A stretch of 64,000 bases of DNA from Myxococcales bacterium. Lineage in GTDB: Bacteria > Myxococcota > Myxococcia > Myxococcales > JAKAPL01. The translations under genes were made by a program, and so were the position numbers. Below, in pieces: positions 36,290-44,660 of the stretch. The stretch lies in assembly GCA_021783235.1 (NCBI GenBank), contig JAJXUD010000005.1, positions 35,364-99,363 of the forward strand, in the 5' to 3' direction. The notes below the pieces were generated by a model, which worked only from the letters and a program-made list of their open reading frames with translations, was not told the DNA's origin and ran no database searches. Every line of letters starts with the position of its first letter. Positions within the stretch are counted from its first letter, which is position 1.

Positions 36290-36817
36290 GTGGAGACGAG
36301 CCTGAGCGGCGAAGAGGAGATCCTCTACGAGTGGACCCCCTCGTGGTTCGCGAAGCTCACGGGCTGGGCGCTCGTCGTTCCGTTCGGCTTCGGCGCTCGC
36401 GAGGTGGCGATCGCGCTCCTCGGCGAGCCCCGGGTGACCGGGGGGGAGATCTTCCTGCTCGCCGTCCTGATCCTCTTCACGGCCGGCGCGGCGTTCCTCT
36501 ACGCGCAGCTCTGGGCGTGGCGGAAGCGGCTCACCCTCGGCGACGGCGGCCGCGAGGTCGTCTTCGCGACCCGGTCGCTGCTCGGCGAGAGGCGCCTCGC
36601 GCGGCCGCGCGATGGCGTCACGGCCGTGAGCCTCTGGTACCTCTCCTCGGCGCGCAACCACTACTGGGAGGCGTCGATCGTCGCCCGGAGCCCCGAGCGG
36701 CGACGGCCCGAGCGGATCGCCTTCGCCCTCCTCCCCGGGTCGCGCCACGAGCCGCCGAAGGACGCGATGGCGCGGATCGCCGAGAGGCTCGGCTGCCCCC
36801 TCCAGATCCAGGACTGA
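36290..36817 (+). CDS. Small two-helix membrane protein
   Basis: 175 residues from GTG 36290; the track start at 36146 would add a low-complexity, basic N-terminus. Two membrane helices ('LTGWALVVPFGFG' and 'IFLLAVLILFTAGAAFLY') are followed by a beta-rich ~85-residue domain ('RLTLGDGGREVVFATRSLLG') resembling bacterial PH-like domains. The N-terminal 'EEEILYEWTPSW' also fits such proteins. Function is unknown. It converges on the second bicopper-monooxygenase-like gene. Confidence 0.6.
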   Translation: METSLSGEEEILYEWTPSWFAKLTGWALVVPFGFGAREVAIALLGEPRVTGGEIFLLAVLILFTAGAAFLYAQLWAWRKRLTLGDGGREVVFATRSLLGERRLARPRDGVTAVSLWYLSSARNHYWEASIVARSPERRRPERIAFALLPGSRHEPPKDAMARIAERLGCPLQIQD

Positions 36818-36848
36818 ACGGTCGGCGCCCTCTCGCGGCCGCCTCGGC

Positions 36849-38174
36849 TCACCAGGTCGCGGTGACGTAGCCGATGCACATCTCCTGATCGTTGCCCCAG
36901 TTGAGAGCCGTCTTGCCGGCCGAGTTGTCGAAGTGGCACTCGATGTGGAGCTTGTCGCCCGGCGAGAGCTGCATCGGGGTCGCGAGGAAGTAGTCCTCGC
37001 CGACCTGCTCGTAGCTCCAGGCGGGCGCCTCGGCGATGCAGTCGAGGCTGCCGTCCTTGCGCCGCACGCCGACGATCATCTTCTTGCCGTGCTCGTGCAT
37101 GTGCAGGTTCGCGGCCCAGACGCTGATGGGCTTGCCACCCGACTGGCCGGTGGGGTCGGTCTCCCAGGCGAAGGCGGCGTCGGGATCGCCGGCGGGGATG
37201 GGCATGCCGCCGCGCAGCCAGTTCGGGTCCGCGAGGAAGACGAGCTGCGCCTCGCGCGCGACGGAGGGTTCGAGGGTGAAGCGCATCTCGGTCTGGTCGG
37301 GCACGAGGACGCCGGTCGCCGAGCGGTAGTGCATGCTGAGGACGATCTGGGAGCCGGGATCGACCCGGTAGCCGAGGCCGCCCGGCAGCGTCTCGGGGAG
37401 CGCGCCGGGGCGCCAGCCGCCGACGGCGCCGACGTTTCCCGGCACGCCGTTCGGACAGTTCCAGCCGGGCCGACCGTCGGCACCCGAGCTGCCCGGCGGC
37501 GCCGCGCCCGGCGGCATGAGGAACGCGCGCGCGTGGTGGACCTCGGAGGGGGCGCTCGGCCGGACGTCGAAGGCGGTCACGTAGGTCGTGGTCTTCACCG
37601 GCCAGTCGACGAGGAAGCAGCGCAGCTCGTCGGTCGAGCCGGGCTGCGGCTGCGGCAGGTACGGCTCCGGCATCGAGAGGGTGAGGTCGACGCGCGCGAG
37701 CCCGGGAATCGGGGGAGGGGTGGCCTCGGCCACGCTGCCCACGCCAGCGGGCAGCCCCTGGTCGATCCAGGAGGCGATCTCGCCGATCTGGGCGTCGCTC
37801 AGCGACGGATCGCCCAGGTAGCTCTCGCAGCAGTGGGCGAGCGGCCAGGGCGGCATGAGGCGCGTCACCACCGCGGCGCGGACGGCGAGCGCCTCGGCGG
37901 CGACGTCGGAGGGGCTCTCGAGCGGGAAGGGGGCGATGCCGCCGGCGGTGTGGCAGCCGGCGCAGTGGGTGAGGAAGATCGGCCCCACGTCCGCCCAGCC
38001 GAGCGGCGGGCCGCCGTCCGGCACGACCAGCGGCGGATCGGAGCAGAACGGGAAGAGCGGCGCCGGGCTGTCGAAGAGCTGGCAGGCGGCGAGGGGGAGG
38101 AGCGAGACGAAGGCCAGGCGCACGAGGCCCGCGGGCGGGGCGCGGTGCCCGCGCTGGACGTTGGGGGCAGCCAC
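36849..38174 (-). CDS. Bicopper (PHM/DBH-type) monooxygenase-like lipoprotein with c-type haem motif
   Basis: 441 residues from GTG 38174 (GTG 38123 is an alternative that gives a shorter signal ending 'LLPLAAC'). A haem-binding 'THCAGCHTAGG' (Cys 71, Cys 74) with 'RLMPPWP' forms an N-terminal cytochrome-c-like domain. The C-terminal ~280 residues carry the copper-ligand pattern: 'SEVHHARAFL', 'VLSMHYRS', 'NLHMHEHG' and Met in 'NDQEMCIGYV'. These match the CuH (3 His) and CuM (2 His, Met) sites of copper type II monooxygenases. A paralogue without the haem domain is at 4202-5176. An inbuilt haem could supply the electrons that ascorbate gives in animals (inference). It starts 6 bases after the cyclase stop. 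Confidence 0.77.
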   Translation of the reverse strand: MAAPNVQRGHRAPPAGLVRLAFVSLLPLAACQLFDSPAPLFPFCSDPPLVVPDGGPPLGWADVGPIFLTHCAGCHTAGGIAPFPLESPSDVAAEALAVRAAVVTRLMPPWPLAHCCESYLGDPSLSDAQIGEIASWIDQGLPAGVGSVAEATPPPIPGLARVDLTLSMPEPYLPQPQPGSTDELRCFLVDWPVKTTTYVTAFDVRPSAPSEVHHARAFLMPPGAAPPGSSGADGRPGWNCPNGVPGNVGAVGGWRPGALPETLPGGLGYRVDPGSQIVLSMHYRSATGVLVPDQTEMRFTLEPSVAREAQLVFLADPNWLRGGMPIPAGDPDAAFAWETDPTGQSGGKPISVWAANLHMHEHGKKMIVGVRRKDGSLDCIAEAPAWSYEQVGEDYFLATPMQLSPGDKLHIECHFDNSAGKTALNWGNDQEMCIGYVTATW

Positions 38175-38179
38175 GCCGC

Positions 38180-39499
38180 TCAGCCCACCGCCAAGAGGTC
38201 CTCTTCGCCCGCGTGACCGTCGAGCCGCCAGACCACGACCGGCTCCTCGCGCCCCTTGACGCGGAGCTCGGCCAGGCGCTCGCCCCGGAAACGGCCGCCC
38301 GCAAGCCGCCAGGTCGCCTCGGTGACGAGGATGTCGACGCGCTGCTCCTTCGTGAGCCCCTCGACCCGGGAGGCCAGGTTCACGGCGTCGCCGATGACGG
38401 TGTACTCGTGCTGCTCGGCGCCGCCGAGCATCCCGGCCGCCACGGCCCCCGAGTGGACGCCGATGCCCATCCGCAGCCGCTCGCCGCCGGCCCGGGCCCG
38501 CTCGGCGTTTCGCTCGGCGAGCTTGCGCCGCATGTCGAGGGCGGCCGCGAGGGCGGCCGCGGCGTGGTCCTCCTGCCGGTCGGGCGCCCCCCAGACGGCC
38601 ATCAGGCCGTCGCCGATCAGCTTCGCCACCATGCCGCCGCGACCCTGCACGATCTGCGTGAGATCGGCGAAGTGAGCGTCGAGCAGCTCGAGGACGGCGC
38701 GCGGGGCGAGCTGCTCGCTGAGGGCCGTGAAGTCGCGCAGGTCGCAGAAGAGGATCGTCACCTCGCGCTGCGTCGGCTCGAGCGCCTCCTCGCCGAAGCG
38801 GACGAGCCGGTCCGCGACCGCGTGGGGCACGAAGCGGGAGAGGTTCTCGCGGCGGCGCAGCCCGAGGAACATGCGGCGGGTGCGGGTGCCGGTTCGTCCG
38901 ACGAGCAGGGCGAGCGCGGCGAAGGAGCCATGCACGATGCAGATCTGCGGGAGGGCGGCGGCCCCCGGCTCCTCGATGCGCGCCGCGACGGCGAAGCAGA
39001 AGCAGGCGCACGCGCAGGACACCGCGACGTGCCAGGCCCGCCTTCGCCCGACCGAGAAGCAGAGGATCACGGCGTAGACCGCGGCGAGGCTCCCGAGCGC
39101 GGGCGCCTGGGTCGCCGAAAAGACCCTGAGCTGGAAGAGCGTGAGGCAACCGTAGTCGACGAGGAGGTAGGCGAGCGGCGCGAGCTCCGCGCCCCGCACG
39201 CTCGCGGCGACGCCCCGAAGGAACACGGCGTTGCCGGCGGCGAGGGTGAGGTAGACGAGCACGGCGGCGACGAGCCAGGGGTCGAGCGGCAGCCGGTGGT
39301 GCGTCAAAAGCGACTGGACGGCGGTGCCGAGGGCCATGAAGCCGATGAGGCCGAGCCGGACGCGCGCGACCACCCGCTCGGCCTCCAGCGCCCCCTCGGC
39401 GAGGACGAGGTCCTCGTTGTGGCGAGCGGTCCGAATCCGGGCGATGGTCGACTGAGCGTCCAAGCGCCGCCATGGTATCAGCTTTCCCGCACGCCCCAA
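38180..39499 (-). CDS. Membrane-bound class III adenylate/guanylate cyclase
   Basis: 439 residues. The N-terminal ~210 residues contain about six membrane helices. The cytoplasmic catalytic domain has both metal-binding Asp ('FCDLRDFTALSE' and 'KLIGDGLMAVWGAP'), a transition-state segment 'YTVIGDAVNLASRVEGL' and 'GIGVHSGAVAAG', so it should be active. The product, probably cAMP, is not certain from sequence. The start is poorly defined: TTG 39499 (track) and TTG 39463 both lack a ribosome site. It is divergent from the lipoprotein gene at 39518 and just upstream of the haem/copper protein gene. Confidence 0.82.
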   Translation of the reverse strand: MGRAGKLIPWRRLDAQSTIARIRTARHNEDLVLAEGALEAERVVARVRLGLIGFMALGTAVQSLLTHHRLPLDPWLVAAVLVYLTLAAGNAVFLRGVAASVRGAELAPLAYLLVDYGCLTLFQLRVFSATQAPALGSLAAVYAVILCFSVGRRRAWHVAVSCACACFCFAVAARIEEPGAAALPQICIVHGSFAALALLVGRTGTRTRRMFLGLRRRENLSRFVPHAVADRLVRFGEEALEPTQREVTILFCDLRDFTALSEQLAPRAVLELLDAHFADLTQIVQGRGGMVAKLIGDGLMAVWGAPDRQEDHAAAALAAALDMRRKLAERNAERARAGGERLRMGIGVHSGAVAAGMLGGAEQHEYTVIGDAVNLASRVEGLTKEQRVDILVTEATWRLAGGRFRGERLAELRVKGREEPVVVWRLDGHAGEEDLLAVG

Positions 39500-39517
39500 T
39501 CGGTGGAAGATGGGAGG

Positions 39518-40834
39518 ATGCGCGCCCCCGATGCGCCAGCCTCCGCGCCCGGTGCGCGGCCCGAGAACGCAGGGCGAGGGCGGACGGCCGTCGCCTTGGC
39601 GCTCGCGCTCCTCGCCGGCTGCGGCGGGCGGCCCAGCGAGCCGCCCGACGGCGGCGTGCCCCCCGCCGAGGACGCGGGGACGGCCGACGCGGGGACGGCC
39701 CAGCCCGACGCGGGAGCCGACGCCGGCGGGGTGGACGCCGGCTCGACCGACGCCGGAATCTCCGACGCGGGCACGGGTGACGGCGGCTTCTCACCCGCGC
39801 CGCACGCGCCCTTCCCCCAGATTCCGTACCAGGGCGGGCCGACGCTCTCCGCGCCGAGGCTCGTCCCGATCACCTTCGCGGGCTACCCCTACGCCGCCGA
39901 GATCGCCCAGTGGAGCGGCTGGATCGCGAGCTCGAGCTGGCTCGCCACCGTCGGGGCGGATTACGGCGTCACGGGCGCGACGGCCGCCCCGCTCGTCGTG
40001 CTCGATGGCGGCGCGCCGACCATCCAGCGCCCCGAGGATCTCGCCGCGCTGCTCGCCGAGGCCTTCGACGGCGGCGCGATCCCCGCCCCGGCCTCGCTCG
40101 CGCAGCCGCTCTACGTCGTCTTCTTCCCGCCCGACGCGGGGATCGCCGGGGTCTGCCAGCAGGTCTTCTCGTACCACGCGGCCGGCCGGTACGAAGGCGC
40201 CCCCTTCGCCTTCGTCCTCGACGCCGACTGCCCCGAGCAGGTGACGGGCTACCCCGAGACCGAGCAGATCGAGCTGACGGCCGGCCACGAGATCGTCGAG
40301 TCGGCCGCGAACCCCTACTCGACGGTCGACGGCGGCATCGGCTGGCAGCTCACCGATCCCGCGAGCCCCTGGTGGGCCCCCGGGGCCGGGGAGATCGCGG
40401 ACCTCTGCGAGGGGCCGGTCTACTTCGACGCGGACGCGGGGGTCTACGCGCCGCTCGTCTGGTCGAACCGCGCGGCGGCGCGGGGCGACGGCTCGCCCTG
40501 CCTCCCCTCGCCCGGGGCCTACTTCAACGCGAGCCCGACGCCCGACGCGGTGGTGACGCTCGACGGCGGCGCCTCGTTCACGGTCGCCCTGGCCGGCTGG
40601 TCGGCCGCGCCCTCGCCGCCCTGGGGGATCGCCGTGATGGCGGACTTCGGCGACTTCGATCCCCAGCCGCAGCTTCCGGCGAGCTCCCTCGAGAACGGCG
40701 GCGACGCCGGCGTGACGGTGGCGGTGCCGCCCGGCACCCCTTCGGGGGCGCGGGCCGTCGTCTGGATCGGCTCGTACGCCCAGGGCTCCCCGGACTGGAC
40801 GAGCTTCTGGCCGATCGCGGTGGAGGCGCGATGA
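39518..40834 (+). CDS. Exported lipoprotein with HE-type metalloprotease-like segment
   Basis: 438 residues. The signal ends 'ALALLAGC' (lipobox), followed by a ~60-residue 'DAGTADAGTAQPDAG' linker. The central domain contains 'IELTAGHEIVESAANPYS', similar to the HExxE..xDP segment of a group of secreted putative metalloproteases, and 'QQVFSYHAA' upstream; no complete HExxH is present. The C-terminal ~100 residues are an immunoglobulin-like beta domain. The start ATG 39518 has GGGAGG directly abutting it, which is unusually close. Its stop overlaps the dinB start (ATGA). Confidence 0.7.
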   Translation: MRAPDAPASAPGARPENAGRGRTAVALALALLAGCGGRPSEPPDGGVPPAEDAGTADAGTAQPDAGADAGGVDAGSTDAGISDAGTGDGGFSPAPHAPFPQIPYQGGPTLSAPRLVPITFAGYPYAAEIAQWSGWIASSSWLATVGADYGVTGATAAPLVVLDGGAPTIQRPEDLAALLAEAFDGGAIPAPASLAQPLYVVFFPPDAGIAGVCQQVFSYHAAGRYEGAPFAFVLDADCPEQVTGYPETEQIELTAGHEIVESAANPYSTVDGGIGWQLTDPASPWWAPGAGEIADLCEGPVYFDADAGVYAPLVWSNRAAARGDGSPCLPSPGAYFNASPTPDAVVTLDGGASFTVALAGWSAAPSPPWGIAVMADFGDFDPQPQLPASSLENGGDAGVTVAVPPGTPSGARAVVWIGSYAQGSPDWTSFWPIAVEAR

Positions 40835-42060
40835 GCGGCGCGCCGCGCTCCATCGTCCACCTCGACCTCGACGCCTTCTACGCCTCGGTCGAGCAGCGCG
40901 ACGACCCCCGCCTGCGGGGCAGACCCGTGGTGGTGGGAGGGCACCCGAAGCGCGGGGTCGTGCTCGCCGCCTCCTACGAGGCGCGTCGCTACGGCGTCCA
41001 CTCGGCGATGCCGATGGCCCGCGCGGTCGGCCTCGGGCCGATCGTCGTCGTCCCGCCCCGCTTCGCCGCTTACGAGGAGGCGAGCGAGAGGGTCTTCGAG
41101 ATCCTCGAGAGCGCGAGCCCGCTCGTCGAGCCGCTCTCGCTCGACGAGGCTTTCCTCGACGTCGGCGCCTCTCGGGCGCTCCTCGGCGAGCCGGCGGCCA
41201 TCGCGCGGCGGCTGCGCGAGCGGATCCTCGTCGAGGTGGGGCTCTTGGCCTCGGCGGGGATCGCCCCCGTGAAGTTCGTCGCCAAGATCGCCTCGGACAT
41301 CGCGAAGCCGAACGGGCAGAAGGAGGTCCGCCCCGAGGAGGTCGTCTCCTTCCTCGCACCGCTCAAGGTCTCGCGCCTCTGGGGCGTCGGGCCCAGGACT
41401 GAGGCGGAGCTCTCGCGCGCGGGGCTGCGAACGGTGGGAGATCTCGCCGCCCGCGACCCCGCCTCGCTCGAGGCCCGACTCGGACCGCTCGGCGCGCAGC
41501 TCTCTCGGCTCTCCCGCGGCGAGGACGACCGGCCGGTCGTGGCCGACCGAGAGCGCAAGTCGATCGGCGCGGAGGAGACGTTCGCCGAGGATCTGAGCGA
41601 CCCCGCCGATCTCCGCCCTTACCTGCACGGGCAAGCCCTCCGGGTGGGCCGCCGGCTGCGGCGCGCCGGACTGAAGGCCCGCGCCGTCGCGCTCAAGCTC
41701 AAGCTGCACGACTTCCGGCTCGTGACGAGGCAGCGCACGCTCTCGGCCCCGAGCGACGACGGGCAGGAGCTCTACCGGCTGCTGCTCGAGCTCCTGCGCG
41801 AATCGCCGCCCAGCGCCCCGGTCCGCCTCTGCGGGATCTCGGCGCACGACCTCTCGAGCGCGGCGCGCCCGCAGCTCGACCTCTTCGCAGGGCCCTCCCG
41901 CGACCGGAGCGCCCTCAACGAGGCGCTCGACCGGATCACGGCTCGGTTCGGGGAAGAGGCCGTGACGACGGCCGATCTCGTGGGGCCCCCTCTCGGCCCC
42001 TCGCCGCTTCGCGGGGGAGGCGCTCGCAGAGGCTCGCTTCGCGGGGGAGACGGACGATGA
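40831..42060 (+). CDS. dinB: DNA polymerase IV
   Basis: 409-residue Y-family polymerase. Catalytic acidic residues are in 'HLDLDAFYASVEQ' and 'EPLSLDEAFLDV'; the steric-gate Phe/Tyr follows the first motif, and 'YGVHSAMPM' and 'KFVAKIASDIAKPNGQ' are typical. A beta-clamp-binding motif 'QLDLFAG' is near the C-terminus. The last ~25 residues ('LGPSPLRGGGARRGSLRGG') are encoded by a dispersed hairpin repeat. It performs translesion synthesis. It overlaps the lipoprotein gene upstream and the release-factor-like gene downstream (ATGA both times), so all three may be cotranscribed. Confidence 0.92.
   Translation: MSGAPRSIVHLDLDAFYASVEQRDDPRLRGRPVVVGGHPKRGVVLAASYEARRYGVHSAMPMARAVGLGPIVVVPPRFAAYEEASERVFEILESASPLVEPLSLDEAFLDVGASRALLGEPAAIARRLRERILVEVGLLASAGIAPVKFVAKIASDIAKPNGQKEVRPEEVVSFLAPLKVSRLWGVGPRTEAELSRAGLRTVGDLAARDPASLEARLGPLGAQLSRLSRGEDDRPVVADRERKSIGAEETFAEDLSDPADLRPYLHGQALRVGRRLRRAGLKARAVALKLKLHDFRLVTRQRTLSAPSDDGQELYRLLLELLRESPPSAPVRLCGISAHDLSSAARPQLDLFAGPSRDRSALNEALDRITARFGEEAVTTADLVGPPLGPSPLRGGGARRGSLRGGDGR
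41988..42052 (+). repeat. Dispersed CTTCGCG hairpin repeat (two tandem copies)
   Basis: CCCCTCGCCGCTTCGCGGGGGAGG and GAGGCTCGCTTCGCGGGGGAGA lie in tandem at the 3' end of dinB and encode its low-complexity tail. The core (CGCTTCGCG flanked by C-rich and G-rich arms) recurs at 30.2 and 46.1 kb. Confidence 0.65.
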
Positions 42061-42425
42061 CGACGCCCGCGCTGCGCGCGGCCGCGAAGCGGGCGCTCGG
42101 ACTGCCGGACGAGCTGCTGCTCTCCGAGTGCCGGCAGGACGTCTTCGTCGGCGGCGGCCCCGGGGGGCAGCACCGCAACAAGACGGCGAGCGCCGTGCGG
42201 CTCCACCACGAGCCGACGGGGATCATCGTGAGCGCCACCGAACGACGAAGCCAGGGACAGAATCGCGACGCGGCGATCCGCAGGCTCCGCCGCGCGCTCG
42301 AGGATCTCTCTTATGTGCCGCGGCCGCGCCGGCCGACGCGGCCGACCCGAGCCTCGAAGGAGCGGCGCCTCGCGGCGAAGCGGCTGAACGGCGAGCGGAA
42401 GGCGACCCGTCGCGGGGAGGAGTAG
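42057..42425 (+). CDS. RF-1 domain (GGQ) peptide-chain release factor-like protein
   Basis: 122 residues with the peptidyl-tRNA hydrolysis motif in 'GGGPGGQHRNKTASAVRL' (GGQ). A basic C-terminal tail ('RRPTRPTRASKERRLAAKR') follows, as in ArfB/ICT1-like proteins that rescue stalled ribosomes. It lacks codon-recognition domains, so it is not RF1/RF2. Whether it is ArfB proper or the related small release-factor-like family cannot be decided here. Its start overlaps the dinB stop by 4 bases. Confidence 0.82.
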   Translation: MTTPALRAAAKRALGLPDELLLSECRQDVFVGGGPGGQHRNKTASAVRLHHEPTGIIVSATERRSQGQNRDAAIRRLRRALEDLSYVPRPRRPTRPTRASKERRLAAKRLNGERKATRRGEE

Positions 42426-42454
42426 CGCGCGCGGCGGCCTACGGTCGAAGCGTC

Positions 42455-44635
42455 TCAGCCCTCGTAGAACTTCCGCCCGGCCTTCGCCCGATCCAGCAGC
42501 AGCGGCGCGGGCGCGAAGCGGGGGCCGTGCTTCTGCTGCAGCTCCTCGAGCCGGCGGACGGCCTGTGGAAGGCCGAGACTCTCGAGCCAGCGGAAGGGGC
42601 CGCCGCGGAACGGCGGGAAGCCGAGGCCGAAGATGGCGCCGACGTCGCCGTCGCGCGGGCTGCGGAGGATCTCCTCCCCGAGGCAGTGGACCGCCTCGTT
42701 CGCCATCTGCAGGGCGAGCCGCTCGGCCGTCTCGCGTGGGTCGATGGGCTTGCGCTTGCGGCCGCCCACCGCGTCGTAGACCGTCTCGTCGACCTTCTTC
42801 TTCCCCTCGCCGTAGGTGTAGAAGCCCTTCTTGTTCTTTCGCCCCATCCGGCCGTCCTTCGCGAGGAGGCCGAAGCCGTCGGGGGGCGCCATGCGCGCGC
42901 CAAAGGCCTCGGCCATGATCTTCGCGACGTGGCTCGCGATGTCGATGCCGACCTCGTCGAGGAGCTGGAGGGGGCCCACCGGGAAGCCGAAGTCGACGAG
43001 CGCCCGGTCGACGTCGTCGATGGCGGCGCCCTCGGAGAGCATGAAGCCCGCCTCGCCGATGTAGGGGGCGAGGATGCGGCTCGTATAGAAGCCCACTCCG
43101 TCGCGCACCACGATGACGGTCTTGCCCTGCTTCTTGCCGACCGCCACCGCGGTGGCGACGGTCTCGTCCGAGGTCTTGACGTGCCGGATCACCTCGAGCA
43201 GCGGCATCTTGTGGACCGGCGAGAAGTAGTGCATCCCGACGACGTTCTCGGGCCGCTTGCTCGCCGCGGCGATCTTGCCGATGGGCAGCGAGCTCGTGTT
43301 CGAGGCGAAGATCGCCTCGGGCTTGCAGAAGGCCTCGACCTCGCGCAGCACCTTCTGCTTCACCGAGAGCTCCTCGAAGACCGCCTCGATGAAGAGGTCG
43401 ACGTTCGCGAGGCCCGAGTAGTCCGAGGTGCCGGTGAGCCGCGCGAAGGTCTGGTCGACCTCGAGCCGGCTCGACCGCTTGCGTGAGACGCGCTCGTCGA
43501 GGATGCCCTTCACGTAGGCGAAGCCGCGACCGACGCCGGCGGCGTCCTTGTCCTTGAGCCGCACCGGGTAGCCGGCCTGGATGGAGACGTAGGCGATGCC
43601 ACCACCCATCAGGCCCCCACCGAGCATGCCGAGCTTCTTCACCTCGCGCGGCTTCACGGACTTGTCGTCGACGCCGTTCTCCTTCTTGAGCGCGTTGCTC
43701 GCGAAGAAGATCTCGATGAGCCGCGCCGACTGCGGGCTCACGCACAGCTCGCCGAAGCCCACCGACTCCGCCTCATGGCCCTGGGCGAGCCCTTTCTCGT
43801 AGCCGACGCGCACCGCCTCGAGCGCCCGCTCGGGCGCCGGGTAGTGGCCGTGGGTCTTCGCGACGAGCTTCTTCTTCGCCTCGCGGAAGAGCAACGCCCG
43901 GCCGACCGGGTTCTCCTCGAGCGCGAGCCGGGCGAGCTTCTCGGGCGAGAGCTTCTCCTTCTTCTTCTTCGCCGTCCGATCGGGGCGCAGCTTGCCGTCG
44001 GCGAGCTCGCGGGCCCGCCCGAGCGCCACCTCCCGCAGGATCGCCCTCGGCACGAGCTCGTCCACCATGCCGAGCTTGTAGGCCTTCTTGCCGGACACCT
44101 GCTTGCCGGCGAGGATGATGTCGAGCGCGGCCTGGATGCCGATGAGCCGCGGCAGCCGCTGCGTGCCGCCGGCGCCCGGAAGGAGGCCGAGCTGCACCTC
44201 GGGGAGGCCGATCTGGGTCGGCTTCTCGTCGGTGGCGATCCGGTACTGGCAGGCGAGCGCGACCTCGAGGCCGCCGCCGAGGCAGGCGCCGTGAATCGCC
44301 GCCACCCAGGGCTTCGGCGAGCGCTCGAGGCGGGCGAGCAGCTCCTTGCCCGCACGCGACATGGCCGCGCCCTCGGCCGCCGTCTTGACCTTCTGCAGCA
44401 TCTCGATGTCGGCGCCGGCGATGAAGCTGTCCTTCTTCCCGGAGATGAGGACGACGGACCGGATCTTCGCGTCGCCGTCCACCTGCGCCGTCAGCCTCTC
44501 GATGTCGGCGTTGAGGCCGTCGGAGAGGGTGTTCACCGGCCCGGGGCCGTCCAAGGTCACGACGGCGACGCCGTCGATGATGTCCCAGCTCAGGTAGCTC
44601 GCCTTGGAGCCCGCTTCGTTCTTCGCCATCGCCAT
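42455..44635 (-). CDS. fadJ: Fatty-acid oxidation complex alpha subunit (enoyl-CoA hydratase / 3-hydroxyacyl-CoA dehydrogenase)
   Basis: 726 residues. The N-terminal crotonase domain carries 'HGACLGGGLEVALAC' (oxyanion hole) and 'LPEVQLGLLPGAGGTQRL' with the catalytic Glu. The NAD-binding domain begins at 'LGMLGGGLMGGGIA' (about 325), with 'SNTSSLPI' and the catalytic His in 'GMHYFSPVHKM'. It converts 2-enoyl-CoA to 3-ketoacyl-CoA in beta-oxidation. ATG 44635 has GGAGGA 7 bases upstream. It follows the thiolase gene by 25 bases, forming a fadI-fadJ operon. Confidence 0.92.
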   Translation of the reverse strand: MAMAKNEAGSKASYLSWDIIDGVAVVTLDGPGPVNTLSDGLNADIERLTAQVDGDAKIRSVVLISGKKDSFIAGADIEMLQKVKTAAEGAAMSRAGKELLARLERSPKPWVAAIHGACLGGGLEVALACQYRIATDEKPTQIGLPEVQLGLLPGAGGTQRLPRLIGIQAALDIILAGKQVSGKKAYKLGMVDELVPRAILREVALGRARELADGKLRPDRTAKKKKEKLSPEKLARLALEENPVGRALLFREAKKKLVAKTHGHYPAPERALEAVRVGYEKGLAQGHEAESVGFGELCVSPQSARLIEIFFASNALKKENGVDDKSVKPREVKKLGMLGGGLMGGGIAYVSIQAGYPVRLKDKDAAGVGRGFAYVKGILDERVSRKRSSRLEVDQTFARLTGTSDYSGLANVDLFIEAVFEELSVKQKVLREVEAFCKPEAIFASNTSSLPIGKIAAASKRPENVVGMHYFSPVHKMPLLEVIRHVKTSDETVATAVAVGKKQGKTVIVVRDGVGFYTSRILAPYIGEAGFMLSEGAAIDDVDRALVDFGFPVGPLQLLDEVGIDIASHVAKIMAEAFGARMAPPDGFGLLAKDGRMGRKNKKGFYTYGEGKKKVDETVYDAVGGRKRKPIDPRETAERLALQMANEAVHCLGEEILRSPRDGDVGAIFGLGFPPFRGGPFRWLESLGLPQAVRRLEELQQKHGPRFAPAPLLLDRAKAGRKFYEG

Positions 44636-44660
44636 GGGATTGTCCTCCGGGGGAGACGGT

